IMG/VR virus record: IMGVR_UViG_3300012931_000054
Coordinates: 1 to 35,304 of that record
Strand: one strand, 5' to 3'
Source: a virus
Length of the DNA: 35,304 nucleotides
Each line of letters opens with the position of its first letter. Positions within the stretch are counted from its first letter, which is position 1. Shown here in pieces: positions 6,021 through 12,370 of the stretch. Below the pieces are notes generated by a model. It made no database searches, was not told the origin of the DNA, and worked only from the letters and a program-made list of their open reading frames with translations. Made by a program: the position numbers and the translations under genes.

Positions 6021-6757
6021 CAGATCACATCGTCCAGGGCAATATCCTCCCCCCACTGGGCGATGAAGAAGCGGCGGTCATCGACGCCTTCGACCCGCCC
6101 GAGGAGCAGAGGGTCCTTGATCTTCTCCACCGACGCGATGGTGAAGCTGTCGAAGATTCCGCGCGCCTTGTGCTCCTCCATTTTCAGGAGAACGTCTTTG
6201 GGCGGGACGGCCTTATAGTCCTTCACCGGAGTCTCAACCCAGGCCCATGCGTCGCCGTTGGCGTCGGAGACGTGTAAGGTTGAGCCGTCGAACATCCGTC
6301 CGCCAGTAAAAAAGCGCTCGATAGTCTGCTGTTGCGCTTGTAGCTGATCAAGAATCGTCGACGTCATCGTCGCGCTTCGGATAGTGTAATCCATCCCACC
6401 GCCCAGTCCGCCGAGCAAATTCGACAAAAAACCGCGCGACTGCGAGGCAGAATCGGTCCTGTCAAAGTCGAGATGTTCAGAAATAAAGCGATCGAACCTG
6501 TCCGCCTTTTTCTTTTCTGTTTGGCCCGCCTTTCGCTGGAGAAAGGAAAGGATCTTTTTGTCCGTGATCTCCATGTATTTGTAGTTGGAGATCCGGTTCA
6601 GCTTGGCCTTTAAAGTCGCCTTCGCCATGATCTGCTCGGCTGCCGCAGAAAATCCAAGGTCTCTCAGGTAGTTCGCCTCAGAGATTGCCGCGTCCGTATC
6701 TCCCTTCTCGGGACCCGCCGTGTCGCACTCGTTCACCAGTTCCATCAAGTCGCTCAT
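6020..6757 (-). CDS. Hypothetical early protein, 245 aa
   Basis: Start at 6757 (MSDLMELVNECDTAG) because AAAGGAG stands 7 nt before it; the extension to 6853 overlaps the small Cys-rich gene. Residues 1-100 are helical and charged (EANYLRDLGFSAAAEQI, KKILSFLQRKAGQ). A Gly-rich hinge follows (FLSNLLGGLGGGMD). The C-terminal half is strand-rich (DGSTLHVSDANGDAWAWV) and ends FFIAQWGEDIALDDVI. No catalytic motif. It lies 2 nt downstream of the Cys-rich gene and is coupled to the next gene, so it belongs to the nuclease and recombination operon. Function unknown. Confidence 0.75.
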   Translation of the reverse strand: MSDLMELVNECDTAGPEKGDTDAAISEANYLRDLGFSAAAEQIMAKATLKAKLNRISNYKYMEITDKKILSFLQRKAGQTEKKKADRFDRFISEHLDFDRTDSASQSRGFLSNLLGGLGGGMDYTIRSATMTSTILDQLQAQQQTIERFFTGGRMFDGSTLHVSDANGDAWAWVETPVKDYKAVPPKDVLLKMEEHKARGIFDSFTIASVEKIKDPLLLGRVEGVDDRRFFIAQWGEDIALDDVI

Positions 6758-6758
6758 T

Positions 6759-6905
6759 TTATTCTCCTTTTGGTTTATGGCAGCTGCATTGGCACCGCAA
6801 TTCGACTGGCTTGGAGGGCCACATCGAATGACACCATTCCGGACAGTCTCCATGAATACCGTTCCGGCATTCCCAAAACAAAATTTCGCAGACCTCCAGG
6901 CTCAT
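6759..6905 (-). CDS. Cys-rich 48-aa miniprotein
   Basis: A short gene whose ATG overlaps the nuclease stop (ATGA at 6902-6905); it ends at TAA 6759-6761, just before the next ATG at 6757. It reads MSLEVCEILFWECRNGIHGD then CPEWCHSMW and ends CQCSCHKPKGE. Seven Cys and three His fall in pairs (CPEWCH, CQCSCH), which strongly suggests a small zinc-binding fold. A matching C.C.CH ending is common in small phage and actinobacterial proteins. Coupling on both sides and the filled gap support a real gene. It may be an accessory to the neighbouring nuclease. Confidence 0.7.
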   Translation of the reverse strand: MSLEVCEILFWECRNGIHGDCPEWCHSMWPSKPVELRCQCSCHKPKGE

Positions 6906-7696
6906 CGGTGGCTAACGTGGGAGCAGGTCGCATGGAAACCGCACCACTTGGCCGAACACCACCATCCCCCAGAAGATGCCGGCGTGAAGACTCCGGCTTT
7001 GATCCCTTTCACCACGCTGTTGATCCTGTTGGTCAGCACTTCAAAATCCTCCTGATGTCGATCCGTCATCACGGAATTGACGGTTGGTTCCTTGGCGTCC
7101 ACCAGCTCATCGATCACAAGAGCCTTGGGCGCCCGGCCGAATTTGTTGTGAAAGGCCAGCGCATAAAATGTCAGCTGGGTGTCATTATGAATCTGCTCCG
7201 GCGACGTCTTCTTTGTCCGCGTCTTCAGGTCTTGGATCACATCGTCTTCGGTGATGAGGTCGATTCGCCCCAGAAGATCGTGAGAACTGCGCGGCAGCTC
7301 GATCCGGTGCTCCAGCTCCACGTGCTTGGGCATGTATTTGGGCGCCACCTGCTTTCCAAAGAGCATGGTTAGCCGCGTGGCCATGTCCTTCGCTTCTCCC
7401 AGCACTTTGCTCTTGCCGACTGATTGCTCCTCCGGGTTCAGCCACACGTCTTCATACTTGACGGTCTTTTCAAAGACGCTGGCCGTGATCTCCGCCAGCA
7501 TGTCGGGCTTCATGTCCCGGCGCGTGTGGATCTTCTGGTCGTAGTTGGCCTCAGCGCCCTTGTGAACGGAGGTCCCGCGCAGCGCCGCCACGCCCGGAGG
7601 AATGATGTCCTTCTCCACGTAGCGACGGCGATAGGCTTCGCCGCACTTCGTGTAGAGGGAAATCTGGGAATGGCTGAGGTAGGGCTTCCCCTTCAT
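6902..7696 (-). CDS. RecB/Cas4-like PD-(D/E)XK exonuclease
   Basis: Start at 7696 (MKGKPYLSHSQISLY), which overlaps the upstream stop as ATGA; an in-frame ATG at 7720 is possible. The 264 residues follow the RecB/Cas4 pattern: SQISLYTKC near the N-terminus with Cys18, GTSVHKGAE with His45, LLGRIDLI with Asp146, VIQDLKTRT with Asp156 and Lys158, QLTFYALAF with Gln174. The C-terminal CSAKWCGFHATC could complete a four-Cys iron-sulphur cluster with Cys18. The likely role is a 5'-3' or dual-polarity DNA exonuclease for phage recombination. Its operon neighbour at 7896-8756 is a candidate partner. Confidence 0.88.
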   Translation of the reverse strand: MKGKPYLSHSQISLYTKCGEAYRRRYVEKDIIPPGVAALRGTSVHKGAEANYDQKIHTRRDMKPDMLAEITASVFEKTVKYEDVWLNPEEQSVGKSKVLGEAKDMATRLTMLFGKQVAPKYMPKHVELEHRIELPRSSHDLLGRIDLITEDDVIQDLKTRTKKTSPEQIHNDTQLTFYALAFHNKFGRAPKALVIDELVDAKEPTVNSVMTDRHQEDFEVLTNRINSVVKGIKAGVFTPASSGGWWCSAKWCGFHATCSHVSHR

Positions 7697-7899
7697 CGAA
7701 GGGGGTCCATCCAGTTCCATTCCACTGGTGTTTCTTTCTGTTTAACGTGTCCCACCACATAAATCAAATACGCTCCTGTTTTTTCTTTGATGGCCAACCG
7801 CTCAGCCTCACGTTCTGCAATGGCCCGAGCTTCATGCATTGTTGTGAACGTCGCGGGCCGGTCTGGCCTCGGAACAACGACTGCCCACTTTCCAATCAC
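7693..7899 (-). CDS. Small hypothetical protein, 68 aa
   Basis: GTG start at 7899 overlaps the upstream stop (GTGA at 7896-7899). Its own stop overlaps the nuclease start (ATGA), so it is translationally coupled on both sides. The sequence is a strand (KWAVVVPRP), a helix (MHEARAIAEREAERLAIKEK) and another strand (GAYLIYVVGHV), a compact alpha/beta mini-domain. No catalytic residues are evident. It might be an adaptor between its two neighbours, but that is speculation from position. Confidence 0.75.
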   Translation of the reverse strand: MIGKWAVVVPRPDRPATFTTMHEARAIAEREAERLAIKEKTGAYLIYVVGHVKQKETPVEWNWMDPLR

Positions 7900-8756
7900 G
7901 GCTTCCCGCCGAGCATGTCAGCCGTCTTGATGTCTCCGGTCACGACCTTTGGCCCTTCCTTAAGGTCGAAAACTTCTTGGATCGTGGCCTGCCCGTCTTT
8001 GATGCTGGTGTAGAGCCCCATCAAGTGCGCGATGGTGTCCTCCTCTGTCTCGGTCGCCAGTCCGCTGATGTAGTTCTGAACCGCGGTCTCTGCCACTCCA
8101 AGCTTCACGAAAGCCGCCACCGCCTTCTTGATGCGCCCAGCGGCGGACTCCGGCTTGGCGCCGGGGACGGTCTTGCCACCGGCCACCAGGTGCTTGGCCT
8201 CCGTCATATAGGCCTCCACCATTCCGGCTGGGAGCGACGCCAGGATCGCGTTGCGCACCGCCTTGGACATGCCCGCCTGGATGGCGATGTTCAGCCGGTC
8301 CTCCCGCAGCTTGTAGACGGACTTGGTCGAACTGTTGTAGCCGACCTTTGCCACGGACACCGTGCGCAGCGTCCGCACGTTCGTCTCGTAGTCCATGAAG
8401 ACGCCCTCCACCGTCAGACGCTCGTCCGTCTCATCGACGATGCGGGCCCCATTTGCGCAATTTCCCCAGCGCCGGGCCAGGGCCATAGCCGCCTTGATGG
8501 ACGGCCCTTCCACAGCCACGGTGGTCCCCGTCGCCTTGTCCTTATAGGGGATCGAGTAATACGCGCTCTTGGCGAAATCAGGAGCCAACCGCAGCTCCGC
8601 CACAGCGCCGGCGTAGACCTTCTCTTCGTTCCTGGGCTTCTGGGTGGCGATCAGCTGCTGGGTATCGTTCTCGATCTTGACGACGCGCAGGCCCTGGGCC
8701 ACCAGTTCGGCAGCAGGGTTGGACGGCAACGCGGTGATGACGTCTGTCTCGGACAT
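7896..8756 (-). CDS. Conserved phage protein of recombination modules, 286 aa
   Basis: Start at 8756 (MSETDVITALPSN), with GGAGGG 3 nt before the ATG; the extension to 8936 overlaps the neighbour. The central part has the pattern VEGPSIKAAMALARRWGNC, then a strand pair around VEGVFMDYETNVR, then AGMSKAVRNAILASLPAGMV. The C-terminus is a helical domain (KKAVAAFVKLGV...YISGLATETEE...LYTSIKDGQATI). Phage homologues as I recall them are widespread and often sit beside RecB/Cas4-like nucleases, as here. This fits a single-strand annealing or binding partner, analogous to Red-beta with exonuclease. No biochemical signature proves it, so the role is inferred from context. Confidence 0.7.
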   Translation of the reverse strand: MSETDVITALPSNPAAELVAQGLRVVKIENDTQQLIATQKPRNEEKVYAGAVAELRLAPDFAKSAYYSIPYKDKATGTTVAVEGPSIKAAMALARRWGNCANGARIVDETDERLTVEGVFMDYETNVRTLRTVSVAKVGYNSSTKSVYKLREDRLNIAIQAGMSKAVRNAILASLPAGMVEAYMTEAKHLVAGGKTVPGAKPESAAGRIKKAVAAFVKLGVAETAVQNYISGLATETEEDTIAHLMGLYTSIKDGQATIQEVFDLKEGPKVVTGDIKTADMLGGKP

Positions 8757-8805
8757 GGTCCCTCCAAATTGTCCGCCGCTCTTTCGAGACGGCGGGGACG
8801 ATCTA

Positions 8806-9057
8806 CTACTCCTCAGCTCCGTTCGTGCTGGCGACGGCGATCTTCGCCACTTTGGCCTTCTTCTTGACGGGAACCTGCGCCTCTTCGGCGTCACGGATGA
8901 TGGGAGCAGCCGTCTTGGGCTTGTTCTTGCTGCCAAGCTTCCGACCGCGCCGCACCTTGGGTTTGTCCGTCAGCGCTTCGATTGCGATGGCCACGGCCGT
9001 GCGTTTCATGTCCAGCGATTTCAATTGCTCTTTCAAGGCAACGACTGCGTCACTCAT
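8806..9057 (-). CDS. Basic hypothetical protein with AT-hook-like motif, 83 aa
   Basis: ATG 9057 follows GAGGAGATCAA. An N-terminal helix (VVALKEQLKSLDMKRTAVAIAIEAL) is followed by a very basic linker: RRGRKLGSKNKPK resembles an AT-hook (RGRK), and VKKKAKVAKI resembles histone-like tails. It is probably a small nucleic-acid-binding protein. It is 49 nt upstream of the conserved recombination-module protein and 15 nt downstream of the small membrane protein gene, in the same leftward unit. Confidence 0.75.
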   Translation of the reverse strand: MSDAVVALKEQLKSLDMKRTAVAIAIEALTDKPKVRRGRKLGSKNKPKTAAPIIRDAEEAQVPVKKKAKVAKIAVASTNGAEE

Positions 9058-9072
9058 TTGATCTCCTCTGTC

Positions 9073-9225
9073 TCAGGGTGTAAGAACGACGGCCATGACA
9101 TAGGCCGCCAAGGCCATAAAAGCCAGGAGCGCACCGACCACTACTACTTTTCCCCACGGCGTCAGGATCGGCGCGCGCTTCACGCTGCTACGCCTGTGGC
9201 GCGCGATGCAGATAGGTTGAGCCAT
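9073..9225 (-). CDS. Small single-span membrane protein, 50 aa
   Basis: ATG 9225 with AAGGGA 6 nt upstream; it begins inside the 3' end of the HTH gene (38-nt overlap) and ends TGA 9073-9075. It reads MAQPICIARHRRSS, a basic stretch, then one hydrophobic helix (VVVVGALLAFMALAAYVMAV). Basic residues before the helix predict a cytoplasmic N-terminus. It fills the only gap between the HTH gene and 8806-9057. Possible roles are a superinfection or membrane factor; nothing specific can be said. Confidence 0.6.
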   Translation of the reverse strand: MAQPICIARHRRSSVKRAPILTPWGKVVVVGALLAFMALAAYVMAVVLTP

Positions 9226-9469
9226 CGTATTCCCTTGCCGTAGCCCGTTCGCGCAGAGACAGGAAAGCGTTCAGTTCCTCTTCTCTCGCCAAGAGCCGGC
9301 CGTCTCCGAACACGTCCGTGAAAGCGACCCCTTTAAATCTCTTCTGCGCGATCCGGCGACGAACCGTCATTAAGCTGCACCGACAAACCGCAGCCACTTC
9401 TCTCAACGTCAAATATCTTGGCGTCTTGCTCGTTTTCGCCGGCGCCGCGGCGTCAATCCTGTTGGCCAT
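9188..9469 (-). CDS. Excisionase-like HTH protein
   Basis: Start at 9469 (MANRIDAAAPAK), where GGGAGG is 8 nt upstream; the ATG at 9475 is too close to that site. Residues 17-50 (RYLTLREVAAVCRCSLMTVRRRIAQKRFKG) are a winged-helix unit of the MerR/HTH_17/excisionase type. LLAREEELNAFLS follows as the third helix. It is the first gene of the leftward early operon, just after the operator region, where Xis or Cro usually sit. It probably acts as a Cro-like regulator or a recombination directionality factor. Confidence 0.8.
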   Translation of the reverse strand: MANRIDAAAPAKTSKTPRYLTLREVAAVCRCSLMTVRRRIAQKRFKGVAFTDVFGDGRLLAREEELNAFLSLRERATAREYDGSTYLHRAPQA

Positions 9470-9483
9470 TTTCATTCCTCCCA

Positions 9484-9520
9484 AATCGGTGGCCGATTAT
9501 AACCCCAGGTATATTCCTGG
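9484..9520 (-). promoter_or_regulatory. Leftward early promoter with overlapping operator candidates
   Basis: On the minus strand TATAAT (9501-9496) is a perfect -10. It overlaps the inverted repeat AATCGG-TGG-CCGATT (9484-9498) and abuts a second one, CCAGG-TATATT-CCTGG (9505-9520), which would lie between -10 and -35. A -35 is not clear. Operators placed on the -10 and spacer fit repression of the early operon by the divergent repressor. Confidence 0.55.
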
Positions 9521-9637
9521 CTTGTCTTTTAGACCATTCGGTTGTAAAATTGGTATACGACTGAAAACGAAAGAAACCGTTTGGTTTAGAGTTTTTAAAC
9601 AAGAAATTTACACGAAACCGCTTGACAGGGGTTGGGT
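9521..9637 (+). promoter_or_regulatory. Repressor-side control region
   Basis: AT-rich and without a gene. It holds the inverted repeats AAACC-GTTT-GGTTT (9574-9587) and GTTT-TT-AAAC (9591-9600). A weak plus-strand promoter candidate is TAGACC (9530-9535) with the extended -10 TGGTATACG (9551-9559), 18 nt apart. AGGGG at 9627-9631 is the ribosome site for the TTG at 9638. Confidence 0.45.
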
Positions 9638-10138
9638 TTGAACGCGATTAAGATCGGCACAAATCTGAAAGATGCACGGAAAAACGCCGGCCTCTCCTCC
9701 GGCGCCGCTGCCAAAAAAGCGGGCATCACCGCCATGTCTCTCAGCCGCTACGAGAACGACCACCGTCAGCCGGACGCCGGGGTGCTGCTCGCCCTCGCAA
9801 AGGCCTATGGGTGCGACCTCAACACGCTTGTCCTGGGCGGCAGTGGCCAGGCCCCCATGGCGATCCCCGTGCGCGGTCGCCTGGCCGACCGCAGCAAGTT
9901 TGATCTGGACTTCTCCAAGGCCCCCATCGAAACGCTCTCCATCATGAGCGATAGGCCTGGAGCCTTCGCGGTTCGCGTCGTGGGCCCCGCCATGAGCCCC
10001 ATGGCCTACCACAACGAGTACCTGATCCTGGAGAAGCCGGGCACTCAGGAATTTTTAGAGGTGACGCGCGGAGACGCGCCGGAGCTGGTGCAAGGGCAGA
10101 GCATTGGGAAGATGCTGGGCGTTTTCCGGAAGGCGTAA
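9638..10138 (+). CDS. CI-like repressor, HTH plus degenerate S24 domain
   Basis: Start TTG 9638: an in-frame stop (9623-9625) rules out anything upstream except TTG 9632, and AGGGG is 6 nt before 9638. Residues 1-60 are an XRE/Cro HTH (GTNLKDARKNAGLSSGAAAKKAGITAMSLSRYE). Residues 72-166 follow the LexA/S24 beta fold (IPVRGRLADR, FAVRVVGPAMSPMAYHNEYLIL, IGKMLGVFRKA). Active S24 proteases have G-x-S-M here; this protein has GPAM, Ala in place of the serine. The segment that should carry the Lys is shortened. It probably cannot self-cleave and would not respond to RecA. It is divergent from the excisionase-like gene and probably controls it. Confidence 0.88.
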   Translation: MNAIKIGTNLKDARKNAGLSSGAAAKKAGITAMSLSRYENDHRQPDAGVLLALAKAYGCDLNTLVLGGSGQAPMAIPVRGRLADRSKFDLDFSKAPIETLSIMSDRPGAFAVRVVGPAMSPMAYHNEYLILEKPGTQEFLEVTRGDAPELVQGQSIGKMLGVFRKA

Positions 10139-10150
10139 AGGGAGGCGATC

Positions 10151-11347
10151 ATGGCGTGGATAAAACCTGAAGGCGGCTATTTCTGGCTGTTCGAAAAAGT
10201 GAAGGTGGGCGATAAATGGAAGACCCGGAGCCAGACCACCGGAATCCCCAGCACGCCCCAGGGCAAGCTCGCCGCTGAAAAATTCTGCGCGGACTATAAC
10301 ATGGACAAGGCCCTGGTGAAGAAGGGGCTTCCTCCGGTCAACAAAATCGCGGCACAGCAGACCGGCTGGTGGGCTACCACAAAGGACGTGATCCTTCGGC
10401 ACATCAATGTCGACATGCCCGTGGCGAGCACGCGCATTAAATCCTTGATCGTTCTCCGGGACTTCGAGACCATCATCCGGCCCCAGGATATGACGCTCCA
10501 GGAGTTCAAGACCATGTCTGTTGCTGACCGCTACAAGGAGGCCAGGCTGATGGGTCTCCCTGGCCGGCCGCGGAAAGGGGGCGTTGCGCAGCGCCCCGTC
10601 TCCCGGGCCACGCTTCGCGTGGAGATGTCTTACCTCTCCACGCTCTTCAAGAAGGCCGTTGAAATGTCGGACCGGACTGGTCTTGAGAAAAATCCATTCT
10701 TTGGGATGAAGCTTTGGGGGAGGCTGGAGAGGCGCCTGCCGAAATATTTGCCCCTGGAGACGATCGCCATGATGATCCAAGAGTGTGGCGAGCGTTATGG
10801 CGAAGACTTCCGGATGATGGCGGAGTTCTTTTTCTTCTCTGGAGGACGGCTGGGGGAGGTGCGGCTAATTTCAGCGCCGGACATTAACCTCAAGATGAAC
10901 ACGATCACTTTCTTTGGGAAGGGCAGCAAAGAGCGGACAATCCCAATCCTCTGGCAGCCCCTGCGGGAGAAGCTGTTGGCCCTCCTGCCCCAGCGGAAGG
11001 CGGGTCCGCTTTTCCGGCGCACTGACGGATCCCCTCTCCCGGTCCGCACCATTCAGAGCCGATTCGAGTCCGCCTCGAAGGCCTTGGGGATCCACTGTCA
11101 TCCTCACAAAATGCGGCACAGCATCGCCACCCACCTGCTGGCTAGCGGCAAGGCCTCCGTCGCCGACGTCCAGCAATTCCTGGGCCACGAGAGTCTGGCG
11201 ACGACCGGAATCTACACCCACGCCATCAAAGGGCAGGGAATGGTGGGCGCCGTGCCGCTTCCGATGCCTCCCCAGGTGATGCTGGAAGCCGCCCTCCAAG
11301 CACCCTCCAAAACACCCTCCAAGGGGGCCCTCCAAGGGGACTTTTAG
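10151..11347 (+). CDS. int: Tyrosine recombinase (phage integrase)
   Basis: ATG 10151 after GGGAGGCGATC, 12 nt behind the repressor. The 398 residues have an N-terminal arm-binding part, a helical core-binding domain (about 90-190) and a complete catalytic domain: Arg233 (SGGRLGEVR), Lys257 or Lys260 (FFGKGSKER), His319 and Arg322 (HKMRHSIATHLL), His346 (LGHESLATTG), Tyr355 (IYTH). It should catalyse site-specific integration and, with the HTH protein, excision. The C-terminus has a short repeat tail (QAPSKTPSKGALQ) made by four CCCTCCAA repeats. The att-like region follows at once, the usual int-attP order. Confidence 0.95.
   Translation: MAWIKPEGGYFWLFEKVKVGDKWKTRSQTTGIPSTPQGKLAAEKFCADYNMDKALVKKGLPPVNKIAAQQTGWWATTKDVILRHINVDMPVASTRIKSLIVLRDFETIIRPQDMTLQEFKTMSVADRYKEARLMGLPGRPRKGGVAQRPVSRATLRVEMSYLSTLFKKAVEMSDRTGLEKNPFFGMKLWGRLERRLPKYLPLETIAMMIQECGERYGEDFRMMAEFFFFSGGRLGEVRLISAPDINLKMNTITFFGKGSKERTIPILWQPLREKLLALLPQRKAGPLFRRTDGSPLPVRTIQSRFESASKALGIHCHPHKMRHSIATHLLASGKASVADVQQFLGHESLATTGIYTHAIKGQGMVGAVPLPMPPQVMLEAALQAPSKTPSKGALQGDF
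11292..11335 (+). repeat. Four CCCTCCAA repeats at the end of int
   Basis: Copies start at 11292, 11303, 11315 and 11328, spaced 11, 12 and 13 nt, close to one DNA turn. They lie in the last codons of the integrase gene, next to the att-like region, and could be arm-type binding sites for integrase or its directionality factor. The coding effect is the PSK/ALQ tail. Confidence 0.65.
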
Positions 11348-11384
11348 GATACGTCGGTATATGGTAGAATTACGTCAGTTCAGC

Positions 11385-11486
11385 AGGTTTTCCGTCGGAG
11401 AAAGCGGTTGTCGACGGTGAGAATGGCAGAAGAAACTGATGCGGGTGTAGTACAATGGTAGAGCGTCTGTTTTAGGTTTTCCGTCG
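11385..11486. other. Att-like region with repeated AGGTTTTCCGTCG
   Basis: The 13-mer AGGTTTTCCGTCG occurs at 11385-11397 and 11474-11486. Its CCGTCG part also occurs inverted (CGACGG, 11412-11417). The segment is non-coding, follows int directly and contains the tRNA-Gly-like sequence, so it is the best candidate for attP, attL or attR. The host sequence needed to define the core is not in the window. Confidence 0.5.
11441..11471 (+). other. 5' half of a tRNA-Gly (relic or att core)
   Basis: From GCGGGTGTAG through TACAATGGTA to GAGCGTCTGTT it matches the acceptor strand, D-arm and start of the anticodon arm of bacterial tRNA-Gly. After that the match ends: there is no anticodon loop, T-arm or CACCCGC acceptor strand downstream. 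The D-stem is mispaired (GTAC against GAGC). It is not a working tRNA. Position next to int suggests an att core taken from a host tRNA-Gly gene. Confidence 0.6.
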
Positions 11487-11532
11487 AGGATTTTCGATTG
11501 ATCTGGCGAGCACCATCCAAAAAGCCCACCAA

Positions 11533-11826
11533 CTAAGGCTCGGGGGCCCATCCCGAACAGGCCGCCAGATCCACCCTCTTATCATAGCCGTGCTCCCGCG
11601 CGAAATCCTTCGCCAGCCACACGTCGCCCATCCGACTGGCGCCCGTGACGCGGTAGCGAGTCCCCTTGTAGGAGCAGAAGAGCTTGTGGTCTTTCATGAA
11701 GGTGTGGAAATCTATTTGATTGACCGCCGGCAATCGCATATGGAGGAGCACCCAACGAGCATATTTCTCTTCCCGGGGGCCCTGATAGATGAAGTCATCG
11801 ACGTGGACTTCAAGCGGAGAGGTCAT
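11533..11826 (-). CDS. Conserved Fic-partner protein, 97 aa
   Basis: The ATG overlaps the Fic stop (ATGA at 11823-11826). The C-terminal part, YRVTGASRMGDVWLAKDFA then GYDKRVDLAACSGW, is a pattern I remember from phage proteins encoded beside Doc/Fic-like genes. The N-terminal half is strands and a helix with no catalytic motif. It may modulate or be the target of the Fic enzyme. It is the last gene of this leftward unit and converges on the integrase. Confidence 0.75.
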   Translation of the reverse strand: MTSPLEVHVDDFIYQGPREEKYARWVLLHMRLPAVNQIDFHTFMKDHKLFCSYKGTRYRVTGASRMGDVWLAKDFAREHGYDKRVDLAACSGWAPEP

Positions 11827-12266
11827 CTAAACCACTCGTAGTACTCGTGTCGGCGGCTAGCCAGGATAACGAGCGGCTCCATCTTCTCGTGGACTCGCTG
11901 CCAGTTCATCAGCATCCGGCCGACCCGGCCGTTGCCGTCCCTAAAAGGATGAATCGCCTCGAAGAGAATGTGGTTCGCTTTCCAGGCCAGGCCCGCCCCT
12001 ATCCAGACATCCAGGAATGTCTCGACGTGCTGATACCCTGGCGGGTAGTAACCCCCCACACGAACATCACAGGTCCTGAGTCGGCCAGCGATTCCAGGGT
12101 TCAGATTGCACATGATTCGCTTATGGAGGGCCAAAAGCAGCTCAAGCTCCATCTCTTGGTAGGGAAGGAGCCAATCCCAGGCCGCCAGGCAGCGGGCGTC
12201 CTCTTCGGGGTCGTCGACGTCTTCGATTAGGTTGCTTTCTCTGATCCAATTCACACCATCGATCAT
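11823..12266 (-). CDS. Fic/Doc-family AMP- or phospho-transferase
   Basis: Start at 12266 (MIDGVNWIRESNLIED), after GGGGGAAAAG; the longer frame overlaps another gene. The 147 residues carry the full Fic motif HPFRDGNGRVGR (106-117) with catalytic His106, preceded by the usual helix (ANHILFEAI). N-terminal SNLIED (11-16) resembles the inhibitory S/T-x-x-x-E-G/N motif of Fic class II proteins, with Asp in place of Gly/Asn. Fic proteins transfer AMP or, in Doc, phosphate to host targets. Here it is translationally coupled to a small membrane protein upstream and the partner gene downstream. Confidence 0.9.
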   Translation of the reverse strand: MIDGVNWIRESNLIEDVDDPEEDARCLAAWDWLLPYQEMELELLLALHKRIMCNLNPGIAGRLRTCDVRVGGYYPPGYQHVETFLDVWIGAGLAWKANHILFEAIHPFRDGNGRVGRMLMNWQRVHEKMEPLVILASRRHEYYEWFR

Positions 12267-12370
12267 CTTTTCCCCCAGCTTCCTATACCCCGCAATAGAA
12301 GTCCCCAGAAAATACACCACGCCAGCGTGGTGATCGCATCTGCAATTATTCTGGCAGCCTCGTCGCTCAC
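12263..12370 (-). CDS. 35-aa small membrane protein upstream of Fic
   Basis: A short frame linked on both sides: GTG 12370 overlaps the upstream stop (GTGA), and its TGA overlaps the Fic ATG (ATGA at 12263-12266). It reads SDEAARIIADAITTLAWCIF then WGLLLRGIGSWGKR: an amphipathic start, one hydrophobic helix (LAWCIFWGLLL) and a basic end. Coupling without gaps is the main argument that it is translated. It has no recognisable Fic-antitoxin motif. It could place or regulate the Fic protein at the membrane. Confidence 0.55.
   Translation of the reverse strand: MSDEAARIIADAITTLAWCIFWGLLLRGIGSWGKR

Noticed and set aside
8757-8936. N-terminal extension of the 286-residue early protein
   Set aside because: Arg/Ser/Pro-rich shadow of the 8806-9057 gene; GGAGGG is placed for the ATG at 8756.
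9622-9650. TTGACA at 9622-9627 as a -35 for the repressor gene
   Set aside because: The -10 would fall at 9645-9650 (CGATTA), poor and inside the coding sequence; the hexamer overlaps the ribosome-site region.
11441-11520. Functional tRNA-Gly
   Set aside because: Only the 5' half matches; no T-arm or closing acceptor strand is found downstream and the D-stem is mispaired.
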